From: Neospora caninum Liverpool | Taxonomy: Eukaryota; Apicomplexa; Conoidasida; Eucoccidiorida; Sarcocystidae | Direction of reading: 5' to 3' | NCBI RefSeq assembly: GCF_000208865.1 | Contig: NC_018390.1 | Location: 3,118,270-3,182,269, forward strand | Length of the DNA: 64,000 nt | Shown: positions 1-12,400 of the stretch, one piece after another | How the letters are laid out: each line of letters starts with the position of its first letter | How positions within the stretch are numbered: position 1 is the stretch's first letter | Translations under genes and position numbers: made by a program | The notes under the pieces: generated by a model | Database searches by the model: none | Seen by the model: only the letters and a program-made list of their open reading frames with translations | What the model was told of the DNA's origin: nothing

Positions 1-1952
1 GAATGAGACAGCTTACGATTGTTACAGGTACGAAATGCTGAAACACACATTTCTCTTTGTTACGTCACAAGATGAATGGAGAGGCAACTTGGCTCTGGTT
101 GTCGTCCCTGTAGACAACGTGGGGTAGTTACCATACGAGGTGTTTCGCTTACGAACCACTGCTTCCCTGCAGGGCCTTTTATGTTGCTGCGTGCTTCACT
201 GAACATTTTCAGGATTTTCACGGAAAACTTTCATCAGAAGCAACGGAGAGTGTGACACCGACTGCAAAGGCTTCTTAGGCAGTCGCATTTTCAAGAGAAT
301 TTTGCGTTCTGTGAGGAGACATAACGCCGAATGCTCGACAAAGCAGTGAGTGGAGGGATCGGGAAATGAGTCTCAAGAAGCCGTACTGAGAAGAGCACGG
401 ATCTAAGTGTTCACTCGGAAATTCCTCGTTTTCCCTCTTTTTTCCGTTACCAGACAACGAATGGGACCGCCTGCCTCGAACGGTGCAGCGGTAACGCAAC
501 AGGCTCGAAGACAAATAATTGCTACAGCTGACGTGGCTTCTGTCGAAACATAGAAAACACTCTGCATAGAAGCCCTACTGCTCCAATGCAGGCGTTTTCC
601 ACTTTTTGTTGTGGGAATTCCTTCACGTCAGATGAATAGTGGGTTGCCTGCCTTTCAGAAATTGCCAAGCCTTGAGGGCCCGAGGAAATACCCAAAACAG
701 TTTGTGTCCACATCTTGATGACAAATGAGCAGCCATGCAGTTCTCACAAGTGAGTCTGAAAGCACAGATTACCCGCAAGCGACGACCTGTCTAGGAGCAG
801 TAGTAACACGAGGCGGCAAGGAACTGAAGCAACGACTTTTTAGGTGGCCTGTTGTGATCTGTCACTCGTGCAATCCATATACCGGTTCCGTGGTAGTTGT
901 TCGAAACCTGTGATACCTTTGTTTGTTCGCACACTATTTGTTGTGCGGGAAGGCTCTCTCCGTTTTCAACGCTGCCGTTGTTTTGCCATATTCCCGTCGG
1001 TGTCCATTCCTTACAAAGCTGTGCTCGGGAAAAGCGACCGATTACACTCGCGATCGCATCCGGAGGAGAGATCCAAACTCCAATTTTTGAGTCTAAAATT
1101 CCCCGAAGCGCCATGACGTTGCTTTTCCATGCCGCTAACCGCCCCAAACTTTGTCGGGGCCCCTGTCTCCCACCAGCAATTCACCCAGAGCACAGCAATG
1201 CTTATACAGTCCACCAACTTGGAGTTAGGCGGTACAAAATCGGACTGCAGACTTTGTCAATTCCCCTTTCTGGCGGGTTTGCCTCCTTCTGAAAGCCATT
1301 ATTTTTGTGTCCTTGGCGTCGCATGCTCGACTCACCAGGGTTAAGTTGGTTTCGGTCCAGTCAGCTGTCAGCCGGGGCCAGCATGCGAAGCGAGTTAGGT
1401 CCATCGGTCTGGAACCGGTTGTCCGGTTCCCTTTGCTCGCTTCAGCACGGAACAATTTTTGTATCCTTTCACAGACAGGCCTGGCAAGGCTCTATACGGA
1501 GACAGAGTCTGGTTTTACAGCTCACGTTCTGCTTTCCTCAATCTGGGCCGTCTCTGGAAGCCTTCTGGCCTGGCTGTGTCTTGTCACAAATGAATGCGCT
1601 GATACGGTTGCGCTTGTGTGTTATTCGAAGAAAACCCGTCGAAAATTGTCAGGTATTTCGTTCGGGTGATGCCTCATTTCCAAATAACCTTCATGGGAGA
1701 CGGTGACGCCGCCAATAACTATGAACTAACTTGCCAGAGATAGGGTTTTGTCGTTTGCAAGCAGCCAGCGGCGACGATGTCTACTGAGGGGCCCCCTGCG
1801 CGAGGCGGACGGATTTCCTTGCGTACACCTGCAGTAGGGCAGAGTCCGCCTGAAAGTGAAACGGCCTTACGATGTGGATAGATCTCCACACGTTTTGACT
1901 CCTCCAGGCCTGAAACGTGCATTTCAGGAAAAAGTCGGCGCCCCCGTCAACC
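1..1952. other. Intergenic / upstream region, nothing assigned
   Basis: No reading frame here carries a recognisable domain, and none could be joined into a phase-consistent exon chain. The right-hand part presumably holds the promoter and 5' UTR of the transporter gene that starts near 1953. A polypyrimidine-AG followed by a coding stretch is visible near 1921-1927 (an ATTTCAG just before the first ATG), so a 5' UTR intron is possible. Confidence 0.4.
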
Positions 1953-4900
1953 ATGCACTTATCCGGGGGAGGCGGGGCAGTCCCCCTCCTCTCGCACGGC
2001 GACGCTTCACACGTGCTAGCACGGGGTGAGGAATACCAGCATGACAGAGTCCGTAGAAGGAGACGGACGAATTCTCGTCTCGCTCCCTTGCGTCACCGTC
2101 ATCATGGCTACTCGATGATTCAACAAACCTGGACGTCGGACTCAAAGCAAGTCCAAGAACTCAACGCAGCCTTGACTGCATCCACCGCAGAAGTTGCTGG
2201 TCGCAAGATTCACGCTCTTTCGACCTTGTGGAAGTCACTCGAGGACTATGCTGAACAAGTTCCAAGAGGGAACCTGATTCAAAAACTCCTGGGCAACGGC
2301 GCAGAACCCGTTGGGAACGAGACGCCTCCAGGTCGAGGCATGCATCGTCCGCCCGACAGTTTTCTAGTATCCCACGTGGTCGAACCGCGTAGCGCTGAAG
2401 GGGCCATGCGAGTACACACTCAGTACTCGGGTGGGACACGTGGGGCTATTCTCCCTTTGGATGACAGCGTCGATAACCTCAGACTGGACACCGCAAACGG
2501 TGCGAGCGCCGTCTCAGCTGGGATCGAAAACGCTGAGTATTTTGGACGACGTTTCTTGCCGCGTCAGCGAGCAGCGAGCCTTGTCAGCTCCGGCGCAAGG
2601 AAGCAACTCTATGGTCGTCCCGAGGAGCTGACAGGCCACCGCATATTTGTAAACCACAGCACGGTCGATGCAAATACCCGCCGCTGGCTAGGCCAAAATC
2701 CTAGCGAAGTGTTTATGCCGTCCGGCGGGGCGCTGAGCGGTCTGACTCTGACGGCCCTCATTTCGAAAAACAACTTATGGTGGGCGGGCATCATTTGTGC
2801 TGCAGTAGCGGCGCTGGCCGGGGCACTGGGAGACTGCATCCTTCGTTATTCCTTTGTCAAGGGAAGAGAGTCGCAGGAACGTGCCCCGACAGACACAGCG
2901 AAACATAGTCTCCCCCCACCTCTCCACATGAGACCTCTGTGGATCCTCGGGATGTTTCTTAGCGTCATTCTCAATCCTTTCCTGACGCTGGTCTCGTACC
3001 GGTTTGCGGCGGTGGTAAGCCAATGGGGGAGGAGATCCCACTTCAAGAAGCTCCACGGGCACATATCGTGACTTCGATGGAGGGCCCTACGTCTACGGGC
3101 GCCCATGTGTGTATTTAGTTACGCACAAGCATACACGAATGAACACGCAGAGACGCATGTGTGTCTGCGTATGCATACACGTGTGAATTAATCCATATAT
3201 GGATACCGTAGATATTTGTATGTGTAAATGTGCACATAAATGCATATATACTATTAGGACGTAGGTTGCATCTGTGCTTTCACATGTATGTTTACACATA
3301 CGTATTTGTGCATACGCATACGCCTATAGACATGATTGTGTGTACGTGTATGCGGTTGAGTACATGCCGCTCCGCTGATGCACTGTTGCACGGCAATGCA
3401 TCCATCGCTAGCGTCCAAGTGTGTGTGACTGACAATCTGTCGCGATGGCGCACGAATCTCCTCTCGTTTGTCATTTCAGTCAGTCGTCTCGATGTTCGGC
3501 GGTCTTCACACTCTCGGGTAAGCAGAGATCATGGCCGCTTTTCCAGTTTGCCTACATTTATCGCTAGCAGACGTTGACACAGTTGTCTCGTAACGAATGT
3601 TTCTGTTCGATTCCATCTTTTTGCAAAAAAGCGCCTGCTCAGATCTCTCAGAGATACGTAGCAACAGAGAACTGAAACGTTCTCACCGACTTTGTCATAC
3701 CCATGTCGGGATCCAGATGCAAATGTTTGTCACTCATACTCGAGTATGCGGTGTGCTTCTTGCTCCTTCAGGTCTCTCGTTTTCGCACGGATCCTTCTTT
3801 CGGAGAAACTAGGTTGGCGAGATGTCGTTGGCGGACTGTTGATTGTCAGCGGCATAACGGAGGTCGTCATTTTCGGGCACAATGCAGACGACAGTCAGGA
3901 GTTCATCGTAAACGGAGTTGCGTTCATCATTTTCTGTTGCCTGACCTTCATCGCTATCTTCATCACAGCCGTCATTTCCCATAAGTGAGTGTCGCATTCC
4001 GCGTATTCGTTTTTCCAGAGGGTAGCGAGATCCACGTATATGAAGTTGAATCCGCAGTTCAAGTTCATTTTGGAAGAGCACAGGGCAGAAATGGAGGGCG
4101 TGAAAATCGGGGCGGGCGCAGACGTGTGTGCCGTTCGTCTCTGACGAAGGAGAAGGCAAACGTCTTGTGATACAATCACCGCTATATACCTTGTGAAATG
4201 GAAGCCTACACGCTCCACGGAGTCAAAGTTCGAGTATGGTCTGTGCCTGCAGTACCATCTGTAGTGTGCCTTGTTTCATGTGAACTGTTTTTTTGTCTTT
4301 GCAGACTGATTTGTCCTACAAGGCTTCCATCCATAGCAGTATCAATATGTACTGCTTTATTGCCCGGGCTCTTTGGCGCAATCTCCAATATTTGTGGCAA
4401 AGGTACAAAGGATTCGCGAAAAAATCGAAAGGCACCGCGCCGTCAACTGCGGGGTGGTCGACGATAGAGCGGACGTTTACTCCCAATCAGGAGACAGCGA
4501 TTTTTTAAAAACAAACTGTCGAATGAATGATTGTCCATGTGTGTGGACTTGCAGGCACAGTTGTTTTGTGGACGGACGCGTTCCAGAACACGGAACTGTG
4601 GACCCGACCTTACACATGGATCTTCGCTGCATTTGCTGCAGCAAGCGCCCTTGGGCAAGTTGTATATCTGTCACTCAGCTTATCCAGATACCCTGCATCA
4701 TTCATTGGCCCGGTCTACAACGGCATTCTTATCTGTTTGAATAGCGTTGGCGGCATTTGGGTGTTCTCGGTAAGCTACAGAAAGCGTAGAGGCCAGTTTC
4801 ATCGCTCTTTACACACATGGGTCCACCATTTCGGTTGCCTCCAGGTTCGCAGTCTCTGGGACAGAAAGAGAACAGTTACCTTTGCTCTCGAGCCACTCCC

Positions 4901-5360
4901 ATTGTGGGCGCTGGGAATATGTACGTGAAGAAAAAAAGCTAGGCACAAAGGGAGTACGCGGAGGCTTACAAATTTACCGTACAGTAAATGCCCGTAGCGC
5001 ATGAATAACCGGTGCGTTTTTTTCAGGAATATACAAATTCGTTGCTGTTATTCCTGCTCGGACTGGCAAGTACTTCTGCGGGAATCTTGATCTCCGCTTA
5101 TAGCCAAGCAATGAAGGTGAGATACACACAACATGCAAATAGTTAAATGAAACCATTCACGATGCCGTTCTGATGTTGCTTGTACTTCAATACAGCGATA
5201 TATATACAAAGATGCAAAGAAAGCCAGAGCGAATGGCAACTACCAAGTTTACGTTTTCGATTTTGCCATAGAATACGTAATAAAACGCTCTCCAAAGGAA
5301 AAACTAGGATCGCATCTATGGCGTCTAAACGGCATGTTCTTTTCTGCTGTGTCCGCGTTT

Positions 5361-5434
<74 letters not shown>

Positions 5435-5675
5435 GTAATATGCGTGTTATATGTCGCTTTACGTATCTCGTGCTTTAGTTACGAGCAAGCACTCGCATCG
5501 TTTTCCTTCCGCCCGGTGGTGCAGAAGGTTGACTCCGCTGCGGCTCCTTGCTGTTTGTGTGTTGCGGTCTCAGCAAGAAACAGTGGAGCCTCTAGTCCAG
5601 GGCCAGGAAGCAGCATCTCTCGTGGAGAGTGACGAAGAAAATTCTCAACTGGCTCCGGATGAAATGGAATACTAA
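1953..5675 (+). CDS. NIPA-like (DMT superfamily) membrane transporter
   Basis: Probable multi-pass transporter of the NIPA/DUF803 branch of the drug/metabolite transporter superfamily. Animal members move Mg2+; the substrate here is not shown. Exons read: 1953-3014, 3480-3517, 3772-3984, 4021-4125, 4305-4402, 4555-4769, 5027-5116, 5574-5675. All phases fit and give 640 residues. The N-terminal 260 or so residues are hydrophilic and have no family counterpart. Helices then follow in family order: LWWAGIICAAVAALAGALG, LGMFLSVILNPFLTLVSYRF, a GGLHTLG turn, EKLGWRDVVGGLLIVSGI, a VNGVAFIIFCCLTF helix, ALLPGLFGAISN (the most telling family match), YTWIFAAFAAASALGQVVYL, IGPVYNGILICLNSVGGIWV and LLLFLLGLASTSAGILI. 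The tail is acidic and ends DEMEY. The first ATG is at 1953; an in-frame ATG at 2115 would give 586 residues. The donor of exon 4 is the least certain border. Intron 1 and intron 7 hold simple repeats. Confidence 0.8.
3105..3360. repeat. Degenerate alternating purine-pyrimidine tract
   Basis: About 250 bases inside intron 1 of the transporter gene, built from shuffled ACAT, GTAT, TGTG and CATA steps (for example TACACATACGTATTTGTG). The period is not exact, so it is a decayed simple repeat rather than a clean microsatellite. Confidence 0.7.
5369..5434. repeat. (TA)n microsatellite in intron 7
   Basis: Almost pure TA dinucleotides broken by two TACA interruptions, lying in the last intron of the transporter gene. 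It is the longest TA tract in the window and is likely to be length-polymorphic. Confidence 0.95.
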
Positions 5676-6470
5676 CGACGCGACAGATGTGGCAAGCGGA
5701 CTGTCATGACCCCGATGCGGGTGTACGAGTCATCTGTACAGTTTTGTCTCATGGAAAACCGTTATATACACGCCATGGATCCGGTAGCAGGCGGCCCATC
5801 CGCTACATCTGGATACGACACGGACAGGTTCCCAGTCTCTTCGGATCCTTACCAGTGCTATGACTTCATTTAGAAACGTGCGTGGAGTGATAACGGCCCG
5901 AAGCTTTATGTACTTTCGTGACGGGTCCACAAGGGCAAATGGTTACTCCCAGTAGCCGGCCTAATCTGCTTTTCTGTTGTTTTTGTTCAACGCCTTCCTC
6001 CTTGTACAGACAGGGCGGGCACCCTCCGCACGCAGTGTGCGATGTGTCGGTGTCGTGCAACGTGGCGAGTTAACTCTCTTGTTTTTAAAATTACACATCT
6101 GTAGCCTGAAGTGTGTAAACGCGGTCGAGCCCCTCGCGCCCGCGCCTCACAGGACTCGTGAATTCCGGCTGTTCTGCTGCCTAGGGTGCCCTAGTGCATT
6201 GCGTTCGCAGCCTGAAGACGCGATTTGCGTCGACTACCAAAAACTCTGGATATCCACACACGGCACCCGCTCCTATTTGCATGAAGATGTTTCCGTACAT
6301 AGGCCCCGCCGCCAGGGAGGCCGGTATCGCCGCAGTTTTAAAATACTACCTGCAAGTTTTGAAAAGAACGTCAGTGAACCTTAGGCAAACCGACACACTG
6401 TAACCGCCGTGCGATCTGGTGCACCAAAAACACCACAAACTTTGCCCGATCCCAAGGCGTGTGAAAACGA
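5676..6470. other. Intergenic between convergent genes
   Basis: The transporter gene (+) and the six-helix protein gene (-) converge here, so this 0.8 kb should hold both 3' UTRs. I see no coding exon and no repeat. Confidence 0.6.
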
Positions 6471-7478
6471 TCAGGCCAGCGCGCGTGGGTGTTGCCCAAA
6501 TAACATCACGTCCTCTTCTTCCTCGTCATTAAGAAAATCATCGGTCGAGAGCTGCTTGGCGTCCGTTGTGTTCGGTCTCCCAGCCGCCCCCGCGGACGTG
6601 TCTGTCCCTCTCGTCCACGCAGCGACGGCGAATCGCGTGCCATCTGGGCCAGGAACTCTGCCGAGTCTTGCAGCGAGGACTGCCGTGAAGGTTCCAATGA
6701 TAACAGCAATTGGAACACAGACGTAACGATCCTGAATCAAGCGTACTGAAGCGTACATGTCCTCCCGCTCAAAGAGACCGTAGAAGAAGCCAAAGACGCT
6801 TCCAAGAAGCAGGGAACCGGCGAGCAGCACACAGACCTGCGCGGAGTTGTGAACGGGCAATGAGGAGGACGGCTCGCCAGGGCGTGCTGCGGTCTCAGAA
6901 AAGCATCCGGTGAGTCCGCCGCCGACACGGCAGGCATTTCCGCGGCCTTCCCACCACATAATATCGCAGTAGAAGTTGACAATATCGACGCCCGCAAAGA
7001 CAAGTAAGAAGCACAATGTATTGCCGAGCAAGCAGTACATGGGGATCTTTAGGACCCAGTTGATGTTTGAGAACCAGGCCTTGTCGACGAAGAGTGCAAA
7101 GAGAGCACTGAGGAGAATCATGAACGCAAACCCAAAGAGAAGCTTCCGCGTCTGCATTTGCGTGGAATACATGCGATTTTGCAGAGAGTTGTCCAGGTCT
7201 GAGTCCAGCGAATCATCTTCATCGGCAAATCCAAGGGCCGGCGGGGGCACAGGCGGCTGGATGGCAAGGGCACGTTGGATAACCAGCCCCGCAATCGAAG
7301 CGAGAAGAATCGCAAAGAACATGGAGAAAAACGGACTAAAGGTCAGTTCCAGAAGGAGGTGAGTCACCAAGAAAGAAGCCAAACCGCCAAACAATCCACC
7401 GAGCACTGCCGCCTTGAAGTCCGCCGCGCGGAAAGGCGCAAGGCACAAAGCTTTGACAGACGGAGTGATCTTTTCCAT
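6471..7478 (-). CDS. Six-helix membrane protein of unknown function
   Basis: A single uninterrupted frame of 335 codons plus stop. The first ATG is at 7478 (MEKITPSVKAL); the frame stays open upstream, but only from non-ATG codons. About six hydrophobic segments can be seen: residues 20-42 (AAVLGGLFGGLASFLVTHLL), 47-70 (FFSMFFAILLASIAGLVI), 112-133 (LLFGFAFMILLSALFALFV), 142-170 (IPMYCLLGNTLCFLLVFAG), 216-238 (VCVLLAGSLLLGSVFGFFYG) and 253-275 (CVPIAVIIGTFTAVLAARL). An acidic, DDSLDSDLD-containing loop separates helices 2 and 3. The C-terminus is acidic (NDEEEEDVMLFGQ) and probably cytosolic. I recognise no family. The absence of introns is unusual beside the heavily split neighbours. Coding itself is well supported by length and by the regular helix pattern. 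Confidence 0.7.
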   Translation of the reverse strand: MEKITPSVKALCLAPFRAADFKAAVLGGLFGGLASFLVTHLLLELTFSPFFSMFFAILLASIAGLVIQRALAIQPPVPPPALGFADEDDSLDSDLDNSLQNRMYSTQMQTRKLLFGFAFMILLSALFALFVDKAWFSNINWVLKIPMYCLLGNTLCFLLVFAGVDIVNFYCDIMWWEGRGNACRVGGGLTGCFSETAARPGEPSSSLPVHNSAQVCVLLAGSLLLGSVFGFFYGLFEREDMYASVRLIQDRYVCVPIAVIIGTFTAVLAARLGRVPGPDGTRFAVAAWTRGTDTSAGAAGRPNTTDAKQLSTDDFLNDEEEEDVMLFGQHPRALA

Positions 7479-9490
7479 CCTGACTACACGCGCGCTAACA
7501 CCAGTCTCTGTGTACTTTAAAACGATAGCGCCCCCCCCCTTGTGAAGACACAGCTGACACACAGGACGCAAACAAGGTGTGAAAACACGTCAAAACCGAA
7601 AGACGGAGCAGCGTAGACAGATCTCTCAAAGAGAGGTTTCCCTCATGCATTGCACTCTTCCCAAGTCACTCACTCACACAGCAGGTCAATGTGTGTACGT
7701 ACACTGCAAAAATACCTACGAACGAAGACTAGAGAATACTTGCACACGACTTTCTACAGTTCACAGGGTAGTGCCTTTCTAAAAGTGGACACTCTGTTCG
7801 GGAAGGAAATCGACTGTTCTCCCTCAGCGGCGAAGCCGAACTGGTCTGGTTTCGTGTTTACAACACAGGCTCTGCTGGATTTATGAATGTATAGAGGCGG
7901 CCCATGTCCACATGCCGTTCACCCACAGATGTGGTAGTGGTTCCCAGCATGCGTGCACGAGATCAAGCATCGGGCAAAAAAAGCGACTAGTTTGGCCGTA
8001 CGGAAAAGAGAAACTCGTCGATTCGCAAGTTCCCTGCTGGCCGGCTGGGACCTACGGAATCCGTGAAGTCTTGACAAGTGCCCCGAAAGGTTTTATTCCT
8101 CGCATAGGTTGAGATTCTGCAAACTAACGGCGGCGGAAAGCAGACGCATTTTACGAGCACAAAAAATGCCTCTGGTCACCTAGCACCACCGCCGAGTCGG
8201 TACGTTAAAGGGGGCAAGACTGTACCGCCAGTAGAGAAATCCTCTTCAGTTTTGCTAAGGCGTTGGAAACGCATTAGACACAGAGCGCTTCGGCGCCGGT
8301 TCTACAAGCACTGGAAAAAGGGCCAGTACCCTCGTGAAAAGCGTCGTTTCTTACGTTTCAGTCGTCTGAATGCCCCTGGGGAGCAGTGCCGTGGAAACGG
8401 AACCCTTCAAGCCACTCGTGCGAAAAGTTTCCGCTAGTTTCCAAGCGTCAATCTCATTACCCTTGTAGCTAGCGACACACACTGTGCCGTCGCCAGCCGT
8501 GTCTATGATTCCCCTATTGAAGGCGGGGGGCGGGGGGGTGGGGGGAGGAGCTGCTTATCTGTGGTGTTTTTCTTTTCAAGCTTTGCAGCTTATTCGTTTT
8601 GGCGAACAGGATCCGCCTTTTCTGCAGGCCTGCCGACTGCTGTTTTTCACCAAACAAACAAACCCTTTCTTTCATTATCTGTCGCCGGCCTTGCTAGGGG
8701 GCGCTCGTGACGACGGGTTTTGTCGGCCACCATGCGTCGACGGCACACCAAGAAGCCTTTCCTGTCGCCCGAGGTGGTATAGCACAGCAAGGGGACCGAT
8801 GAAGCTGACGGTCGAAACCTATAGCGGTTGCCAGCGAAAAGCAAAACTCTGCAAAATCCCTTTTATTCCGCGGCGTTTAGGGCTGTCCAGAAATTAGGTA
8901 GCTGCAAGGCGCAGTCACGGCAGCTCTCACGTGCGAATATGTCTACTCGAAATAAAAATGTACGAGGGGGGGTGGTTACGAAGATCGTAGTCTGAAACGT
9001 GGGCGGCCTCTGTCATCACGAAGAATAACCGACGGTACGGGCTCCGTGCTGGGGGACCTCTTCCGGGAATTGGAATCTGTAACCCACCGCGGCTTTAAAA
9101 GCCTTGAATATCCATCATTCCTGCGGGGCCCACAGTCGCGTTTCAGCGTGTCGCTACGCGGAAAACCGTTTTTTCAAAGGCCACATACCCCCAGACACAG
9201 GGATCTCTTCTGTTTCACTGACCGTGGATGTGTTAGGGCGGTTCCTATTCTCTCCTGGCTGTAATTCTGAGAGGTGCACAGGCACGCTGTGCGGTCTAAC
9301 CTTGTGGGGGCTGGGCGCACGTTTCTCCGGCCAAATGTCTCTTTTTCACACAGTGGACAGACTGGCGCAGTGCATCCAATACCCAGAAATCTTTCAGTTG
9401 AAAGAAAAGTTGAAGGGGTGGGCACGAACACAGAAACAAACGACAGAAGCTCTGAAAAGCAGCTGCACAGAAACTTGAGGTCCCTCGGTG
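7479..9490. other. Intergenic, G-rich, nothing assigned
   Basis: This holds the upstream region of the six-helix protein (-) and the 3' flank of U2AF65 (-). Short frames here lack domains and do not join into an exon chain. The only distinct structure is the G-run at 8523-8548. Confidence 0.5.
8523..8548 (+). repeat. Interrupted poly-G tract
   Basis: Four or more G-runs of five to seven bases separated by single C or T residues (GGGGGGCGGGGGGGTGGGGGG). The sequence meets the simple rule for an intramolecular G-quadruplex on the + strand. It is intergenic. Confidence 0.85.
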
Positions 9491-12400
9491 TCACGTGAGT
9501 GTGTAACGGCCCGCCGCGAATTTCTCTTCCGGGAAAAAGGCGGCACACACCACGCGGTTCGAGTCAAATCTCCTTCCATTCAACATGAGTTGAGCCTTCC
9601 GCGCGGCGGTGACGTCGCTATATCTCAAGAAGACCTGAAGAAAAACAAACAAACGGACTCGCCATCAGCCCGCCGAGGCGCCGCCGCGCCGTCCAGTGCG
9701 CCCCGCCCGTTTTTAACACCCACAGCAGCCACCATCACTTTCGATACAGTACACGTTTATGCTTTTGAAAATCACACGAAGCACGTGCACCACGTCACCA
9801 GCTCCGTTAGAATAGGAGCCGTTGTGGCTACAGGACTTGTGTTTTGCGTCAGGTGTAATCCGATTGGCACTGCATATGTTTGCAAAAGGGGAACTGCTCG
9901 CAGCCTTACCTTCCCAACCCCTTCTCGGTAGGACAGATCTTCGTTAGGCTTCGGCACAAGCACTTCCTCAAGAGCCCCGTGCTTCTCGGCTTCCTGTTTT
10001 ATATCGTCGCAGATGGCCTCATATTCTTTTGGGTCAATCTGCGAAATGAAAACCCCACAACGTACGAAAAAGCCTTCCGACGGTTAGAATTCAAGGCGTT
10101 GCCGTGCGCGTCTGAGAGAAGTGACACACTCAGTGAATGCACGGCGCCTGTGCCGTTCGCTGCTTTTGTTGCGAAGCAGCACGTCGCTCCCACTGGACGG
10201 AGCCGCTGCGTGAGTTGCTCCAGCCTTACGAGGTCTTCCTGGTAAACACAGTTCAAAAGTTGGACCACCTTCGAAGGGCGTTCGCCAATTTTCCGCGCTG
10301 CTTGGACCTGCGCGGCAAGCACAGCCGCAAGAAACATTCCCTGGCTCCAGCCGGTCGGCCAGCTGGAAACTCGGAGTGCACACCCTTGAACCGCCAACCA
10401 AAATTGCAGCACAAATCGACGACGACCACAAGAAACCACGCACCGAAGCGAAGGCAGCACAGGCGGCGTGGACTGAATCACGTGGAGGTGCTGTCGGTGC
10501 ACAAGGTGCGCATGCAAAACGGAGGGACGTCACGCCACCCTAGAAATTTTGTGGTACAGTGCCCAGTGCAACGCGAGATTGTCGATCGGTCCTAAACTCG
10601 ATTCATCCCACCTGAACTGCGACGAGAGGATCGGAGAGAAGCTTCTGCGTCATCGAGTTGGGCAAACTGGTGACCGTCATCGTCCGATTCGTGTCTCGAG
10701 TCACGACGGGTCCTGAAAAATTCGCGCGTTGTACACTGAGCATGTTGGCACCGCAGACGAAGCCGTTCAGAGCCTGAGAAATCAGACAAGGAGAAACCGG
10801 GGAGATCGAAAGAAGAGCAAACGAGCGGCAACCGATGGGCGACACAAAACTCCGAAAGAGCCCCGCTGTACGAGTAACCAGGAAACCAGAAACCGTCAAG
10901 TGCGTCGCGAAATCAACTAGCAAACAGGATACACGCACGGCCGTTGCAAATCGAAGAGCGCTGTTGCTGTCAAAGATAAGCGGGTATGCCCAAGCAAAGA
11001 CGTCAACGAATATGTGTGGCAAAGCACCTTGAGTCTCCCACCTGATTCGATTCCTTCCCGGAAATCGGGTGTGGGGAAACCTACGAGGATTGCCTGATCC
11101 GTCACTTCCGGGTCTTCATACTCGAAGAAACCGTAGCCCTTGTGCTGCCCAGTCTGCACGTTTCTGATCAAGTTCAGCACTCGCAGCGTCCCAAACTGCT
11201 CCAAGAGGTCGCGGACCTGCGGGTGCGATGCCAAGAAAGAGCGCATTTGAGACCAGGTGACATCCGATCCTGAAGATCGACATCGAGTTGCGAGCACACA
11301 CCGTAGACATGTACCGCTCTGGACGAAGCCTCGAAACGCCTTCCCCTCGACAAAACGCGCCTTCGGGACGCATTGCCGCCTTACGGCTGCAGCAACTGAA
11401 GCCTTCGTCGTGGCGCTGGCCGCCGCTCACGTGTGTTCCTTTGACCACAGGCCCTGCCCTACACTCGGCGCCTCTCACGCGTGGGCGTTTTCGACAAATC
11501 CAGACGACTACGCAGTTTACGTCAGAGGGCCTCTATGTGCAAGAAATGCCCTTCATGATCTACAGAACGAGGTCTGTGCTCGCATCTTCAGCCGATGAAG
11601 AGAGCCCTACAGGACATATAAATACGTACACGCGCACGTCCGTCGTCCGTGCCACGGCTCTGTAGACAACTAACGCCACCGCACATCCGGCTCTTTCGCT
11701 TCCAGTTCGCGTTTTCCTTTGCTGGAAAGGTAAACAGTACCTGCTCTTCCCCCATCTCGGGAGGAAGGTTCTGGATATAAATCTTGTTGTCTGGGCCTGT
11801 TTCCGGGCGAGACGGCTTCTCTCTCTTCTCCTCCCTTTTGATCCTGCACCAACGGAGAGACGCCACTCTCGAGAAGATGCGCCTCACCCCACTCCCAGTG
11901 GACGTACAGTGAGCGAGGCGATAGGCGAGTAAAGGTGCCCACAACGCTCGGCATGAGTGTCTGGTGGCTGACGCCGTTTTGGTTGACACGCATATGCGAG
12001 CTCAGCGCACTCAAAACAGAGCAGTCCGTTGCACGGGATACGAATTGACTTGGTCCTCCCTAAAAGCGCCTCGTTTGACTCTGTGCCACAACGGCTCGCG
12101 GCTCCCGCCTACCTCCCACCACCTGCGTCTGCTTTTCAGTAAAACGCCAAACTCACTTCTTCGCGTCGTCCAGAAGAGGAATGTGAGCCTGGTGTGCGGG
12201 GTCGCCTCCTGGTGGTGCCACGTAATCATGTGGCCTTCCCACGCGTAAAGAGAAACCGTTGTACGTGATACCTACAAAAACACAGCCACACGACAAAAGA
12301 GTCCCGACGGTCTGCTTGTTCGAGAACGCTTCGTCGAAGCCAGGCATCCGAACGAGACACGATTGAAACGCGAATCTGCTGAAAACGACACCCGGTGGGC

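Noticed and set aside
1917..1919. GTG at 1917 as transporter start
   Set aside because: Nuclear genes of this group start at ATG; the next in-frame ATG is at 1953.
7479..9490. Several 60-140 codon frames in this gap
   Set aside because: None has a domain, most start from non-ATG codons, and they could not be joined in phase.
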